A DNA stretch of 39,723 bases, taken from contig LCKI01000008.1 of assembly GCA_001001345.1 (NCBI GenBank), positions 1 to 39,723 of the forward strand, read 5' to 3'. Under the pieces are notes generated by a model. That model made no database searches and was not told the DNA's origin. It saw only the letters and a list, made by a program, of their open reading frames with translations. Source of the DNA: Parcubacteria group bacterium GW2011_GWC1_45_14. GTDB taxonomy: Bacteria; Patescibacteriota; Minisyncoccia; Moranbacterales; GWC2-37-73. Position numbers and translations under genes: made by a program. The first letter of the stretch is position 1, and the number at the start of each line of letters is the position of its first letter. Below, one piece after another: positions 17,843 through 26,891 of this stretch.

Positions 17843-19558
17843 TCACCCCTTGTCATCATCAGTATCCCCACCGACAGAAAGACTTCCCTTGGTCACCCTT
17901 TCGACTTCCGAAAGGGTCGTCATTCCGAGCAGCGCTTTCAAAATCCCGTCTTGCCTGATCGTCACCATTCCGCTTTTTAGGGCGTATTCTTCTATGTGGG
18001 TTTCATTGCCCTCCTTATCTGAAATTATTTCCTTAAGTTCGTCGTCCACCTCGAGCGCTTCGTATATGGCCACTCGCCCCTTATACCCCGTTTCTGCGCA
18101 AGCATCGCACCCTTTGCCATGATAAAACTTCAATCCGCCCTCCCTGCCCATATCGACTTTGTATTTTTTAATCTCCCGCACATCCATTTTTCCGAGTTCC
18201 TCCTTGACATTATGGATCATGGCCGCCGGTATATGCATTTCCTCCTTGCATTTCTCGCATATCCTCCTTACCAACCTTTGCGCCGCCACGACCTGGAGAG
18301 ATGATGACAGGAGGAACGCCTCGATGCCCATATCAACAAGACGAGGAATGGCTCCGATGGAGCTGTTGGTGTGAAGGGTTGAGAAAACCAAGTGTCCCGT
18401 CAGCGCGGCATGGATCGTGAGCTCCGCCGTTTCACCATCGCGGATTTCTCCAACCATTATGACATTGGGGTCCTGACGGAGAATGGAGCGGAGTCCGTTG
18501 GCGAAAGTATATCCTATTTCCGGCTTGACCTGGCTCTGGTTTATGCCTTCGATGGAATATTCGACCGGATCCTCAAGTGTCACTATGTTTCGATCTTCCC
18601 CATTGAGTATCTGCAAGAAAGAATAAAGCGTCGTCGATTTTCCGCTTCCGGTCGGACCGGTAAGTAGGATTATCCCGTAAGGAGACATAATGTTCCTTTC
18701 CAGAATCTCGCGGCTCTTACCGATAAGGCCGAGTGACTCGATGCCGACCTCCTTGTCATTCTTATCCAAAAGACGCATCACGACTTTTTCCCCATCCACC
18801 ACTGGAAACGTGGAGACGCGGAAGTCCACGCTCTTCCCGTCCTCCATGATCTTGAATCTTCCATCCTGCGGTTTTCGTTTCTCATCGATTTTAAGATTGG
18901 AAAGTATCTTTATCCTTGAAACGACCGCCCTGCCCACTTCCTTCGGGGCGACCAAGGAGGAATGCAATACTCCGTCAACCCTAAATCTCACCCTGTACTC
19001 CTTGTCCACCGGCTCGATATGGATATCACTGGCTTTTCCTTCTATGGCGTGCTTGATTATCACGCTCAAAAGTTTCGTTACCGGAGCGTCCTGGATATTT
19101 TCGCCTTCCGTCTTCGCCAGATCCTTGCTATCGACCACATTGCCTTCAAAATCCCTGTCCTCTTTGAGCGATTTTACCGCATCGGCGATAACCTTTTCCG
19201 CGTTCGCCCCGTACTGGCGCAAAATCTCGGCAAAAAATTTCTCGGCTGTCACGTATATCTCCAATTCCACGCCGGAGTTCTCTGAAATGAATCTTAGGAT
19301 ATTAAGCGCTTCGAAATTGCCAGGATCAACCATGCAGATCTTGACGGAATTTCCGTTTTTCTCGAAAGCGGCCATCTTGTATTTTTTGGCCAATTCTTCC
19401 GAAATAACCCCCAGCGCGTCCTTCTTGACCTTGGGAAACTTATCCAAATACAACATGCCCAGGCGTTCGGCCTGTTTATGTAATTCTTCGACAACCGGAT
19501 CCTGTATATCCGAAGCGACGCCGCTTTTTTTATCGTCTTCCTTAGTATCCAAAGCCAT
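17843..19558 (-). CDS. pilB: Pilus assembly ATPase
   Basis: A 571-residue PilB/GspE ATPase that drives pilus extension. N-terminal MshEN-type domain, then the core: KASDIHIEP, RFRVDGVLH, Walker A GPTGSGKSTT near residue 300, TLEDPVEYSIEGINQ, Walker B VIMVGEIRDGETAE, STLHTNSS, and the four-Cys zinc site CEKCKEE...CDACAETG. The C-terminus is acidic. It is located between pilO and the receiver gene. Confidence 0.95.
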   Translation of the reverse strand: MALDTKEDDKKSGVASDIQDPVVEELHKQAERLGMLYLDKFPKVKKDALGVISEELAKKYKMAAFEKNGNSVKICMVDPGNFEALNILRFISENSGVELEIYVTAEKFFAEILRQYGANAEKVIADAVKSLKEDRDFEGNVVDSKDLAKTEGENIQDAPVTKLLSVIIKHAIEGKASDIHIEPVDKEYRVRFRVDGVLHSSLVAPKEVGRAVVSRIKILSNLKIDEKRKPQDGRFKIMEDGKSVDFRVSTFPVVDGEKVVMRLLDKNDKEVGIESLGLIGKSREILERNIMSPYGIILLTGPTGSGKSTTLYSFLQILNGEDRNIVTLEDPVEYSIEGINQSQVKPEIGYTFANGLRSILRQDPNVIMVGEIRDGETAELTIHAALTGHLVFSTLHTNSSIGAIPRLVDMGIEAFLLSSSLQVVAAQRLVRRICEKCKEEMHIPAAMIHNVKEELGKMDVREIKKYKVDMGREGGLKFYHGKGCDACAETGYKGRVAIYEALEVDDELKEIISDKEGNETHIEEYALKSGMVTIRQDGILKALLGMTTLSEVERVTKGSLSVGGDTDDDKG

Positions 19559-19697
19559 TATTTTTATGCTAACTACCAGTTAAACGTTAATTTTCCAACC
19601 GCTCCGAATATTCCAACATTCCCCGTGACCTGAAGCGGGCTACGCGCCCACTCTTTGCTTTTTCAAGCGAGATATTTTGACCGACTATTTCCCGAAT

Positions 19698-20468
19698 CTA
19701 AAGCGAGAAGAAAGGATTGGTCTTGCCTTTCTCGCCTACCTCCAACTTGGAAGCTCCCTGTGAAACGAACTGTTTTATCCTGTCGACCTGGGAAAAATCA
19801 AAAGTGTTGGAATTTAAAACTTTCAAATTATAGCTGTTTTGAGCTTTGACGCTCTTGAGGTAATAAAATTCACTTGCGATTTCGGCGGAAAGGGTGTCGC
19901 TCGGGGCACTATCCTCCTTCTCCGATTTCTGCGAGGAAACACTGATTCGCCTCACGTCGCTCATAAGGGCTATCTTATTCAGTCCCTCTATAAATCCTTT
20001 GATATTTTCATATTTTCCGGCGATCGTAATGTTAAAAGGAACGTTTTTCAGTTCTATCGGGGTTTCCGACTGCGCGGAACTCTTGGGCTGGTTGATTATT
20101 TTCCTGCTCAAGGCGAGCTCCTCATTTGAACCGTCGGTGATACTGCCGCCTCCTTCTATCGAAATATTGACCAGTGAGACGCTCGCTCCCGTGGCCAAGA
20201 AATTGACAGCATCGATGATGTTTTCTTCGTTTTTATTTTCCGCCAAATATTGCTTGACCAACTCTTCCTTGTCGCGGTTTCTTCCGAGTTCCTGATCGAG
20301 GCTCTTGACGGTGTCTTTTTTGCTCCTGATCAAGTCCAGGTTCTCCATCGCTTTCTTGTTTTCAGCTGCCAACGCCCTCACATCCGTTATTTCCGGCCAA
20401 ATGTAGGCAATAAAAACACTGATTGAGGCTATAAGTATCAACGGAAAGAACAGTATCTTTAGTTTCAT
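19698..20468 (-). CDS. pilO: Pilus alignment protein PilO-like
   Basis: A 256-residue protein with one N-terminal membrane helix (ILFFPLILIASISVFIAYIW), a coiled coil (about residues 35-85) and a ferredoxin-like periplasmic-type domain (PFNITIAGKYENIKGFIEGLNKI). This is PilO architecture, and it follows pilM and pilN as expected. PilM-N-O form the scaffold that links the ATPases to the platform. No PilP or PilQ follows, in agreement with a cell lacking an outer membrane. A 139-bp gap separates it from pilB. Confidence 0.82.
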   Translation of the reverse strand: MKLKILFFPLILIASISVFIAYIWPEITDVRALAAENKKAMENLDLIRSKKDTVKSLDQELGRNRDKEELVKQYLAENKNEENIIDAVNFLATGASVSLVNISIEGGGSITDGSNEELALSRKIINQPKSSAQSETPIELKNVPFNITIAGKYENIKGFIEGLNKIALMSDVRRISVSSQKSEKEDSAPSDTLSAEIASEFYYLKSVKAQNSYNLKVLNSNTFDFSQVDRIKQFVSQGASKLEVGEKGKTNPFFSL

Positions 20469-20530
20469 TTTTATTTTTTCCCAAAGATGGCGACCTGTCT
20501 GCCAAAAAATGGGAATCTTTTATTTGTTAT

Positions 20531-20545
20531 TGCCGCTTGGCGGCA
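20531..20545. repeat. Small palindrome between pilN and pilO
   Basis: TGCCGC-TTG-GCGGCA hairpin, extended by TTGT/ACAA arms, in the 109-bp spacer. It has the same type as the other short GC palindromes of this operon. Confidence 0.6.
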
Positions 20546-20577
20546 GTGATGACAAGCTTGAATCAACAAACCCCTAC

Positions 20578-21111
20578 TTATTTCAAATTGGCGACCACGT
20601 TAAAGGTGATGCCTTTCTCATCTCTCGCTATTTCCTGGACAGAAACATCCATAAATGATTGATTCTCCTTAAGACTCAATATCTGTTTGGCTATCGAAAC
20701 GAAATCCCCTCCCGTCATCTCAATGTTAACCTTCGGTTTTCCCGTTTTTTCATTGGTATATGAAAGCGAGGTGACATTTACGCCCTTGATCATGCTTCCC
20801 TCCAGCGCTGAGAATATCCCGTTCGTATCACGCTTCGTCGCTATGCTATTAGTCGACTCATCAACCCTGGCCTGGAAATCAACGATTCTGTTAAGATCGC
20901 TTCCCGTGAAACCGGCGCTCTCCTGCTCTATGGTGTCAGACAGGGACTGCTTCTTGGTTTCCAAGTTGCCTGAAACCAGCTTCAAACCTCCAAAGGAAAG
21001 CATGATGATAAGAAGAAGGCTCAGCGACCAAAAAAAGCCGCTGTCCACCAAAGTCAGCTTCTTCCTCTGACCGCTTTCTGCCGACGATTGGTAAAGATTG
21101 ATGTTCGTCAT
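20578..21111 (-). CDS. pilN: Pilus assembly protein PilN
   Basis: A 177-residue bitopic protein. It begins with MTNINLYQS, the conserved cytoplasmic INL peptide that binds PilM, followed by one membrane helix (FFWSLSLLLIIMLSFGGLKLV), a coiled coil and a small ferredoxin-like fold (VNVTSLSYTNEKTGKPKVNIEMTG region). Its position directly after pilM supports the call. Confidence 0.88.
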   Translation of the reverse strand: MTNINLYQSSAESGQRKKLTLVDSGFFWSLSLLLIIMLSFGGLKLVSGNLETKKQSLSDTIEQESAGFTGSDLNRIVDFQARVDESTNSIATKRDTNGIFSALEGSMIKGVNVTSLSYTNEKTGKPKVNIEMTGGDFVSIAKQILSLKENQSFMDVSVQEIARDEKGITFNVVANLK

Positions 21112-21151
21112 TTTTTTAAATTAAATTTTTTAATGATATCAAATGGGTGGA

Positions 21152-22243
21152 TTATTTCTTGCTGCGGATCTCTTCAATCCCTCTTAGTGCGAGCCCTATG
21201 GCGACCGAAAAAGAGGAACCGATCTTTTCCATATTCGAAGCCAACTTCTTGTCATAACTTATGTTCTTCAGGGGATCTCCTTTGGAAACCTCCAATCCCA
21301 GCATGTTCTGGAAATATTTCTCTATTCCGGTAAGTCCGCACGATCCACCTGAAATGATAAACTTGTCTATCTTTGAAGCCTTATTCTTCTCCTTATATGC
21401 GGTCATGATCCTTTTGGCTTCCCCTCCCAGAAGTTCAAGCACCGGAATAAGAATGGAGTTTTCCTTGTCGTTTATGAAATCCTTTCCTTCCTTTTTGAAG
21501 ATTTCCGCGCGCTGTTTGGATATATTGAGGCTGTCGGCGATGGTGTTGGTTATGTCATTTCCTCCCATATCTATGGACCTGTTTATGATAACCGAGCCGT
21601 TTTCCACCAATATCATATTGGTCGCCCGTGAGCCCATGTCCATTATCAAAAAACTTCCTTTCTCGTTTCCGATAAGCGCCCTTGTGATGGAAAACGTTTC
21701 CAATTCGATTGATTGCATCTTCAAGCTTGTGCCCTCGAACAGTGAGCTATATTTCTCTATCTCTTTTTTCGGAGCGGCGACAAGCAGGATGTCCACCTTG
21801 TTTTTCAATACCCCTTGCTCATCTTTGCTTTCATCCTTGCTGTTTATGATCTCCCAGCTGATTGAGACCTCCTCAACGGAAGTCGGTATATATTTGTGGG
21901 CTTCGAATTCGATAGCCTTGTCGATTTCATCATTTTTCATGTTCGGAAATTCAATCAGGACCACCAGCCCACTGAATCCCGGAATAGCCACATGGACGCT
22001 GTTGTTTTTGATGTTGAGTTTCTTCAGGAGATTATGCAGGGCCGCCTTAAGCTTGTCCTCATATGAACTGAATTTCTGCTGCCTGACGTCCACGGGCTGG
22101 AGAATGCCGGACAAATCAAACCAGCCGTAATTTTCCAGTTGCGGCTTCTGATCCTTATATGAAAGTTCAATAACTTTTATCGCGGAAGTTCCAAAATCAA
22201 TTCCGACAAAACGATTTCTCTTACTCTCGAATAATCCCAGCAT
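21152..22243 (-). CDS. pilM: Pilus assembly protein PilM
   Basis: A 363-residue actin-like cytoplasmic protein. It shows phosphate 1 loop FVGIDFGTSAIKVIEL, the phosphate 2 region LIMDMGSRATNMILVENG, the adenosine motif FIISGGSCGLTGIEKYF. First gene of the pilus operon. Its 5' leader contains a dispersed palindromic repeat (22250-22309) and a candidate promoter at 22348. Confidence 0.93.
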   Translation of the reverse strand: MLGLFESKRNRFVGIDFGTSAIKVIELSYKDQKPQLENYGWFDLSGILQPVDVRQQKFSSYEDKLKAALHNLLKKLNIKNNSVHVAIPGFSGLVVLIEFPNMKNDEIDKAIEFEAHKYIPTSVEEVSISWEIINSKDESKDEQGVLKNKVDILLVAAPKKEIEKYSSLFEGTSLKMQSIELETFSITRALIGNEKGSFLIMDMGSRATNMILVENGSVIINRSIDMGGNDITNTIADSLNISKQRAEIFKKEGKDFINDKENSILIPVLELLGGEAKRIMTAYKEKNKASKIDKFIISGGSCGLTGIEKYFQNMLGLEVSKGDPLKNISYDKKLASNMEKIGSSFSVAIGLALRGIEEIRSKK

Positions 22244-22249
22244 ATTTTT

Positions 22250-22309
22250 ATTATCAAGCGAAGCGAGGGAAATGAAAGTCCATTTTCATTTCCGAGCGAG
22301 TGCAGGTAA
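22250..22309. repeat. Dispersed palindromic repeat, copy 1
   Basis: GAAATGAAA/TTTCATTTC hairpin flanked by CGAAGCGAG and CGAGCGAG. A second copy in opposite orientation lies at 29297-29357 with nearly identical arms and flanks but a different loop. This copy sits in the pilM 5' leader. Confidence 0.85.
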
Positions 22310-22347
22310 CAAATTTATTTATTTTTATTTTAGCTTCTTTCGCATTT

Positions 22348-22376
22348 ACAATACCACGAAAATGCCGATAAATCAA
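22348..22376 (-). promoter_or_regulatory. Candidate promoter of the pilus operon
   Basis: Minus strand: -35 TTGATT (22371-22376), 17-bp spacer, -10 TATTGT (22348-22353). The leader would be about 100 nt and includes the palindromic repeat. Confidence 0.4.
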
Positions 22377-22494
22377 AAAAGGCATTTGTCCACATAAGCA
22401 TAGCTTGATTATACATCAAATGACCGGAAATCAGAAGCTGATGGTTCCGGACAATCTTCCTTGGCCGGACAGAATTTGCCGATTGACATCGTTG

Positions 22495-22500
22495 TATAAT
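22495..22500 (+). promoter_or_regulatory. Candidate -10 box for clpC
   Basis: Perfect TATAAT 51 bp before clpC, but no good -35 at the right distance; a TTGACA at 22483 is too close. No CIRCE element or clear CtsR site was seen. Confidence 0.35.
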
Positions 22501-22550
22501 GAAAATAGAATACAAAGACGATATTTTTAAAAAACCTAGAAAAACCAAAC

Positions 22551-25031
22551 ATGATGTTCCAATCGGATATATTCAATAAAATGACTCTCCATGCCAAAAA
22601 AAGCCTGACCGAGGCCGGGGTTTTGGCTTTGCATTACAAAAGCGAGTACATAGAACCGATCCACCTGCTTTTCGCGATACACCTGGAGGAAGGGAGTTTG
22701 GGAAGCAATATGCTCAAAGGCATGGGCCTTAAAAAAAGCCACTTTAGTTCCGTACTCCCTACCAGATCAAAAAAAGCCGCCCACCAAATCAACAAGGAAA
22801 TCCAACCGACCCCCTCGGAGTCGTTGCAAGATCTCATAACCAGGGCCTACTCCCTTGCCAGCAGTTTCAGTTATCCCTATGTAGGCACGGAACATCTGCT
22901 ATATGCGCTCATAGAATCGGACGACGAATCCATCAAGAAGATATTCCAAAAGACTTCCATAAAAAAAGGTGATCTGGAAATGCTTTCGCAGCTCCCCATG
23001 GATGGAGAGCCTTTTTCCGATTTGGCCAACTCATTGCCGTTTCCTGACATAAAGTTGTCCAAAGGGAAAAAAGGTGATCACGGCACGAACTATCTGAAAC
23101 AGTTCTGCATCAACCTCAATGAAGAATCGGAAAGGCGCGGCGAGGTCGTGAGCGGTAGGGATGGGGAAATCGAAAGACTCATCCATATCCTCGGCAGAAA
23201 AACCAAGAACAATCCCCTGCTTATCGGGGACCCGGGTGTGGGAAAGACCGCCCTCATTTCCGGCTTAGCTAGAAAAATAAATTCCGGAGAAGTCCCGCCC
23301 TACTTGGCTAACAAGACCATCTTTTCCCTGGATATGGCTTTGGTCGTGGCCGGAACGACGTTCCGCGGAGAATTCGAAAACAGGCTAAAGGAAATAATCT
23401 CCGAAGCCACCCACAATGAAAACGTGATCCTTTTCATCGACGAAATCCACATCATAGTGGGGGCCGGCAATTCGCAAGGTGGGTTGGACGCGGCCAACAT
23501 CCTCAAGCCCGCCCTCTCCAAGGGAGACATCCAGTGTATCGGCGCGACGACGTACTCGGAATATAAAAAGTACATCGAAAAGGACCCGGCCCTCGCCAGG
23601 CGCTTCCAGCCCATGCAGCTGTTGGAACCTTCGATCGAAAGCGCCAAGGCCATTCTTCGCAAAATAAAAAACCAATACGAAAAATTCCACCATGTTTCCA
23701 TTTCCAGCGATGCGATCGACAGCGCCGTTGAACTCAGCGTCAGATATATCAGCGACCGTTTCCTTCCGGACAAGGCGATCGACCTTTTGGATGAAACGGC
23801 CTCGGCCGTCAAAAACAGGTTGTCCTCCTCTGAATTCATGAAGCTGCTCAAAAAGTATGAGATCGAGCATAGGAAAACCGCGGCTGAAAAAGAGAAGCTG
23901 GTGCAGGAGCAAAAATATAGCGAAGCTATGAAGCTCCAGAAAAAAGAATCTCTCCTTGCGAAGAAAATTTCCGACCTAAAAAGCGAACAGCTTGAGGGAA
24001 GGGGCAATCCCTTGCCGCTTACCGCGGAGGATGTCACCGCGACCGTTTCAAAAATCACCGGCATTCCCATGGAAAGGATTTCAATAAAGGAAAACCGATC
24101 CCAGATGGCGGACATCGAAAAGAAACTCAATGAATCCGTGACGGGACAGGAAAAAGCTATCCGCACGATTTCCGAAGTCCTTTTGCGCTCCTATAGCGGC
24201 ATCACTAATCCGGATAGACCCATGGGCTCATTCCTCTTTTTGGGTCCAACCGGAGTCGGAAAGACGCTTACCGCCAAGATGGTCGCCAAAGAAGTCTTCT
24301 CCAGTGAAAATTCGATCGTAAAGATCGACATGAGCGAGTTTTCCGAAAAACACACCGTGGCTCGACTCGTGGGCGCGCCGGCAGGATACGTCGGTTTCGG
24401 CGAAGGAGGAGCGCTCACAGAAAAGGTCCGCCACAGACCATACAGCCTGGTCCTTTTCGACGAAATCGAAAAAGCGCATCCCGATGTCCTCAATATCCTG
24501 CTCCAAATCCTGGAGGATGGGATCCTTACCGACGCGGAAGGTCGACAAGTCAATTTCAAAAACACCATCATCATCCTGACCTCCAATATCGGCACCTCGG
24601 AATTCACCGACAGCGCGAAACTTGGATTCTCGGAAAAGGAGAGCGAACTCAAAATCCGCAAAAATTTCGACCATATCAAAAACGACGTGATAAAAAAACT
24701 CTCCGAGCGAATGAAGCCGGAAATCCTGAACCGCCTCGACCACATAATAATTTTCGACGCGCTCTCTGAAAAGGACATCGCCAAGATAGTTTCCGCCGAA
24801 ATCAAGGCTCTCGCGCAACGCCTCAAGAAACAGGGGGTTTCCCTTAAATACGCTCCGGCAGTGGAGGAATCCATCACTAAAAAAAGCGGCGTCGCCGAAT
24901 ATGGAGGAAGACTCGTCAGGAAAAACATCCAAGATCTCTTGGAAATCGAAATCGCCAAATCCATAATTAAAAATCCCGCAAAGAAAACCGTCTTTCTGAC
25001 GGTGAAAGGGGGAAAGATTATCGCGAAGTAA
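22551..25031 (+). CDS. clpC: ClpC-type AAA+ unfoldase
   Basis: An 826-residue ATPase that unfolds proteins for ClpP (not in this window). Order: double Clp N-domain (residues about 1-145, ALHYKSEYIEPIHLLFAI and PYVGTEHLLYALIES), AAA-1 with Walker A GDPGVGKT near 226 and FIDEIH, a short middle domain with a UVR-like helix (about 443-475), AAA-2 with GPTGVGKT near 562 and LFDEIEKAHPDV, and the LGF tripeptide near 690 that docks ClpP. The short middle domain and LGF loop point to ClpC, not ClpB. comF follows 12 bp later. Confidence 0.92.
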   Translation: MMFQSDIFNKMTLHAKKSLTEAGVLALHYKSEYIEPIHLLFAIHLEEGSLGSNMLKGMGLKKSHFSSVLPTRSKKAAHQINKEIQPTPSESLQDLITRAYSLASSFSYPYVGTEHLLYALIESDDESIKKIFQKTSIKKGDLEMLSQLPMDGEPFSDLANSLPFPDIKLSKGKKGDHGTNYLKQFCINLNEESERRGEVVSGRDGEIERLIHILGRKTKNNPLLIGDPGVGKTALISGLARKINSGEVPPYLANKTIFSLDMALVVAGTTFRGEFENRLKEIISEATHNENVILFIDEIHIIVGAGNSQGGLDAANILKPALSKGDIQCIGATTYSEYKKYIEKDPALARRFQPMQLLEPSIESAKAILRKIKNQYEKFHHVSISSDAIDSAVELSVRYISDRFLPDKAIDLLDETASAVKNRLSSSEFMKLLKKYEIEHRKTAAEKEKLVQEQKYSEAMKLQKKESLLAKKISDLKSEQLEGRGNPLPLTAEDVTATVSKITGIPMERISIKENRSQMADIEKKLNESVTGQEKAIRTISEVLLRSYSGITNPDRPMGSFLFLGPTGVGKTLTAKMVAKEVFSSENSIVKIDMSEFSEKHTVARLVGAPAGYVGFGEGGALTEKVRHRPYSLVLFDEIEKAHPDVLNILLQILEDGILTDAEGRQVNFKNTIIILTSNIGTSEFTDSAKLGFSEKESELKIRKNFDHIKNDVIKKLSERMKPEILNRLDHIIIFDALSEKDIAKIVSAEIKALAQRLKKQGVSLKYAPAVEESITKKSGVAEYGGRLVRKNIQDLLEIEIAKSIIKNPAKKTVFLTVKGGKIIAK

Positions 25032-25043
25032 GAAAACAAAAAA

Positions 25044-25796
25044 TTGAAAGAAACATTCCGGGAAAAAGCGCAAGCCCTCCATGTCTTCTTTTTGGACATC
25101 CTTTTTCCCGTGGCCTGCCTCGAGTGCGGCAAGCAAGAAGAGTGGCTCTGCGGAAATTGCCTTTCGAAAATAAAGACCGTCGACGAACAGCTTTGCCCCC
25201 TTTGCGAAAGGGCGATCACTCCGGACGGAAGAATATGCTTTGCCTGCAAAAAAAGGTCGCCACTGGACGGCCTTTTGGTTTGCGCGTCATATAAAGAGAA
25301 GACCGTTTCCAGAGCCGTACACAATTTCAAATACCGCTTCATCTCCGACCTTTCCGTGCCTTTGGGAAAAATAATGACCAAAAAAATATTGTCATCCTCC
25401 CTTCCCTTGCCCGATTTCCTGCTTCCCGTCCCGCTCCATTCCAGAAGACTTCGCTGGCGCGGATTCAACCAAGCCGAACTTCTAGCGGGGATCATCAGCA
25501 AAAATCTCACGCCGGGAATGGAGATTCCCATCCCCCAAAACGTCCTTGTCAGGAGAAAATATACCTCGTCCCAAATGAAGATAAAAAATCTTCAACAAAG
25601 AAAAAGGAACATCGAAAATGCGTTTCTTGTCCGGGACCCCCGATCGATCAAGGGCAAAACCATATTCCTCATCGATGATGTCGCCACAACCGGCGCCACC
25701 CTTTTTGAATGCGCCAAAACCCTCAAAACCAAGGGGGCCCGCGAGGTCTTCGCGATCGTGATCGCCAGACAGGAAATGAAAGTGCGTGACCAGTAA
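25044..25796 (+). CDS. comF: ComF-like phosphoribosyltransferase-fold protein
   Basis: A 250-residue ComF/GntX family protein linked to DNA uptake in naturally competent bacteria. N-terminal zinc ribbon with four CxxC-type pairs (CLECG, CGNC, CPLC, CFAC), then a PRTase-like domain with LLPVPLHSRRLRWRGFNQAELLA and the PRPP-loop motif FLIDDVATTGATL. The frame starts at a TTG (25044) 12 bp after the clpC stop, with no ATG before the core, so TTG is the likely start. Presence with the pilus operon suggests uptake of DNA. Confidence 0.9.
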   Translation: MKETFREKAQALHVFFLDILFPVACLECGKQEEWLCGNCLSKIKTVDEQLCPLCERAITPDGRICFACKKRSPLDGLLVCASYKEKTVSRAVHNFKYRFISDLSVPLGKIMTKKILSSSLPLPDFLLPVPLHSRRLRWRGFNQAELLAGIISKNLTPGMEIPIPQNVLVRRKYTSSQMKIKNLQQRKRNIENAFLVRDPRSIKGKTIFLIDDVATTGATLFECAKTLKTKGAREVFAIVIARQEMKVRDQ

Positions 25797-25830
25797 TCAG
25801 TTATCGGTTATCGGAAACGAAGACTGGACA

Positions 25831-25836
25831 TATAAT
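25831..25836 (+). promoter_or_regulatory. Candidate -10 box before the 72-residue gene
   Basis: TATAAT 69 bp upstream of the small gene; the -35 position reads TTATCG, a weak match. Confidence 0.35.
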
Positions 25837-25904
25837 GTTTTTCGTGCTAGAGTATTTTGTGTTTGCAACATCATCGTTGTTCTTTCAACCCCAAGGAGGA
25901 TAGC

Positions 25905-26123
25905 ATGCCTAAAACGTTCGACGCAGTGGCAATTGCCAACGAAGTCATTGTCAGAGCCAACCATCATAACCAAGATGGGGATATCCTGAAAGCGCTCCAT
26001 CAAGTAATCAGAAAAAAGGAGGACTACAGCGATTTGAGACACTCCGGAGACCTGATTCTTCATGAAATTGGAAGGATCTTGAATCAAAAAAACAACAGCG
26101 CAGGCGTCCAATTGTCCGCATAG
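25905..26123 (+). CDS. Small hypothetical protein, 72 residues
   Basis: The start ATG at 25905 is set by a perfect AAGGAGG ribosome binding site. The product is soluble and helical (AVAIANEVIVRANHHNQ, ILKALHQVIRKK, LILHEIGRILNQ) with several His residues. I do not recognise a family. It has its own terminator (26139-26172) and possible promoter, so it is an independent small gene with strong translation signals. Confidence 0.65.
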   Translation: MPKTFDAVAIANEVIVRANHHNQDGDILKALHQVIRKKEDYSDLRHSGDLILHEIGRILNQKNNSAGVQLSA

Positions 26124-26138
26124 CGAATTGCGCCGCCC

Positions 26139-26172
26139 AAGAGGCCGTCCGAAAATCGGATGGCCTCTTTTG
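26139..26172 (+). terminator. Terminator after the 72-residue gene
   Basis: Long stem AAGAGGCCGTCCGA with its near-complement TCGGATGGCCTCTT followed by TT, 16 bp past the stop. Confidence 0.85.
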
Positions 26173-26202
26173 CTTTATATGGAGCCAAATACGGTAATAA
26201 CC

Positions 26203-26263
26203 TTGCAAAATACGTTAAAATATGATATAATATAAAATACCGTGCTTCTTTTCGTGCTATAAT
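26203..26263 (+). promoter_or_regulatory. Promoter region of the 143-residue gene
   Basis: TTGCAA (26203-26208), 17-bp spacer, TATAAT (26226-26231). A second candidate is an extended -10, TGCTATAAT (26255-26263), 30 bp before the ATG but without a -35. Confidence 0.6.
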
Positions 26264-26293
26264 TAAGCCATAAAAACATTTAAGACTATTTCC

Positions 26294-26725
26294 ATGTCAA
26301 AAGAAATATTTTTCCAAGGTACGCCGCCAAAAAAAGAAACTCCCAGAGAAGAACAATTGGAATTAGAATTCCATTATGACAAAGAATTTTTCGAAAAAGC
26401 CAAGGGCTTAATCAAGGAGAGATATTTCGAGGAAAAAAAATCTCCGCGGTTCGCATTCTATGATCTTTATGAGGCGGATGGTTTACGAAAAGATGGCGAT
26501 TACCGTGAAAGGGAGAAATATTTCGCGCTCTTTATGAAAGAAATGTTCAGTGTGGACAATGAGCCGGCTTTGGTTGAAATTCTTTCGAGAGAGAAGGGAG
26601 AAATGGTCAGAAACGAGATGAGAGAATCCCATGCGCAAATTGAGGAGTCAGAATTTTCAACCGAACAAAGAAAAAGGATGATCGAGGAAGCGAAAAGGAG
26701 GTCCCGCGGCCTGCCCAAAGGATGA
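26294..26725 (+). CDS. Hypothetical charged protein, 143 residues
   Basis: A highly charged, probably helical cytoplasmic protein (EEQLELEFHYDKEFFEKAKGL, then many Glu, Lys, Arg). No membrane segment, Cys cluster or known motif. The C-terminus is basic (RMIEEAKRRSRGLPKG). The start ATG at 26294 follows a promoter and the gene ends at a terminator. I do not recognise it. Confidence 0.6.
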   Translation: MSKEIFFQGTPPKKETPREEQLELEFHYDKEFFEKAKGLIKERYFEEKKSPRFAFYDLYEADGLRKDGDYREREKYFALFMKEMFSVDNEPALVEILSREKGEMVRNEMRESHAQIEESEFSTEQRKRMIEEAKRRSRGLPKG

Positions 26726-26754
26726 CAAAAAACTGGAACCTAAAACGAATATCA

Positions 26755-26787
26755 AAAAGAACTTCCTTTCAATGGGAGTTTTTTTTA
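26755..26787 (+). terminator. Terminator after the 143-residue gene
   Basis: AACTTCC and GGGAGTT pair around a 7-nt loop, followed by eight T. Confidence 0.75.
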
Positions 26788-26891
26788 TTTCAAATAGTCC
26801 TTCAAGACCACGGACAAAAAAATCGCCAGGGAAAGCGACAGAAAAAGGCGGACGGCCAAGGGTTTTATTTTTATGTTTTCCATTTTTGCTT

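Noticed and set aside
22483-22500. TTGACA plus TATAAT as a clpC promoter
   Set aside because: The two boxes are only 6 bp apart, which cannot work as a -35/-10 pair; only the -10 was kept as a candidate.
24191-25531. Long minus-strand open frame opposite clpC and comF
   Set aside because: It is antisense to two clearly recognised genes and has no motif of its own.
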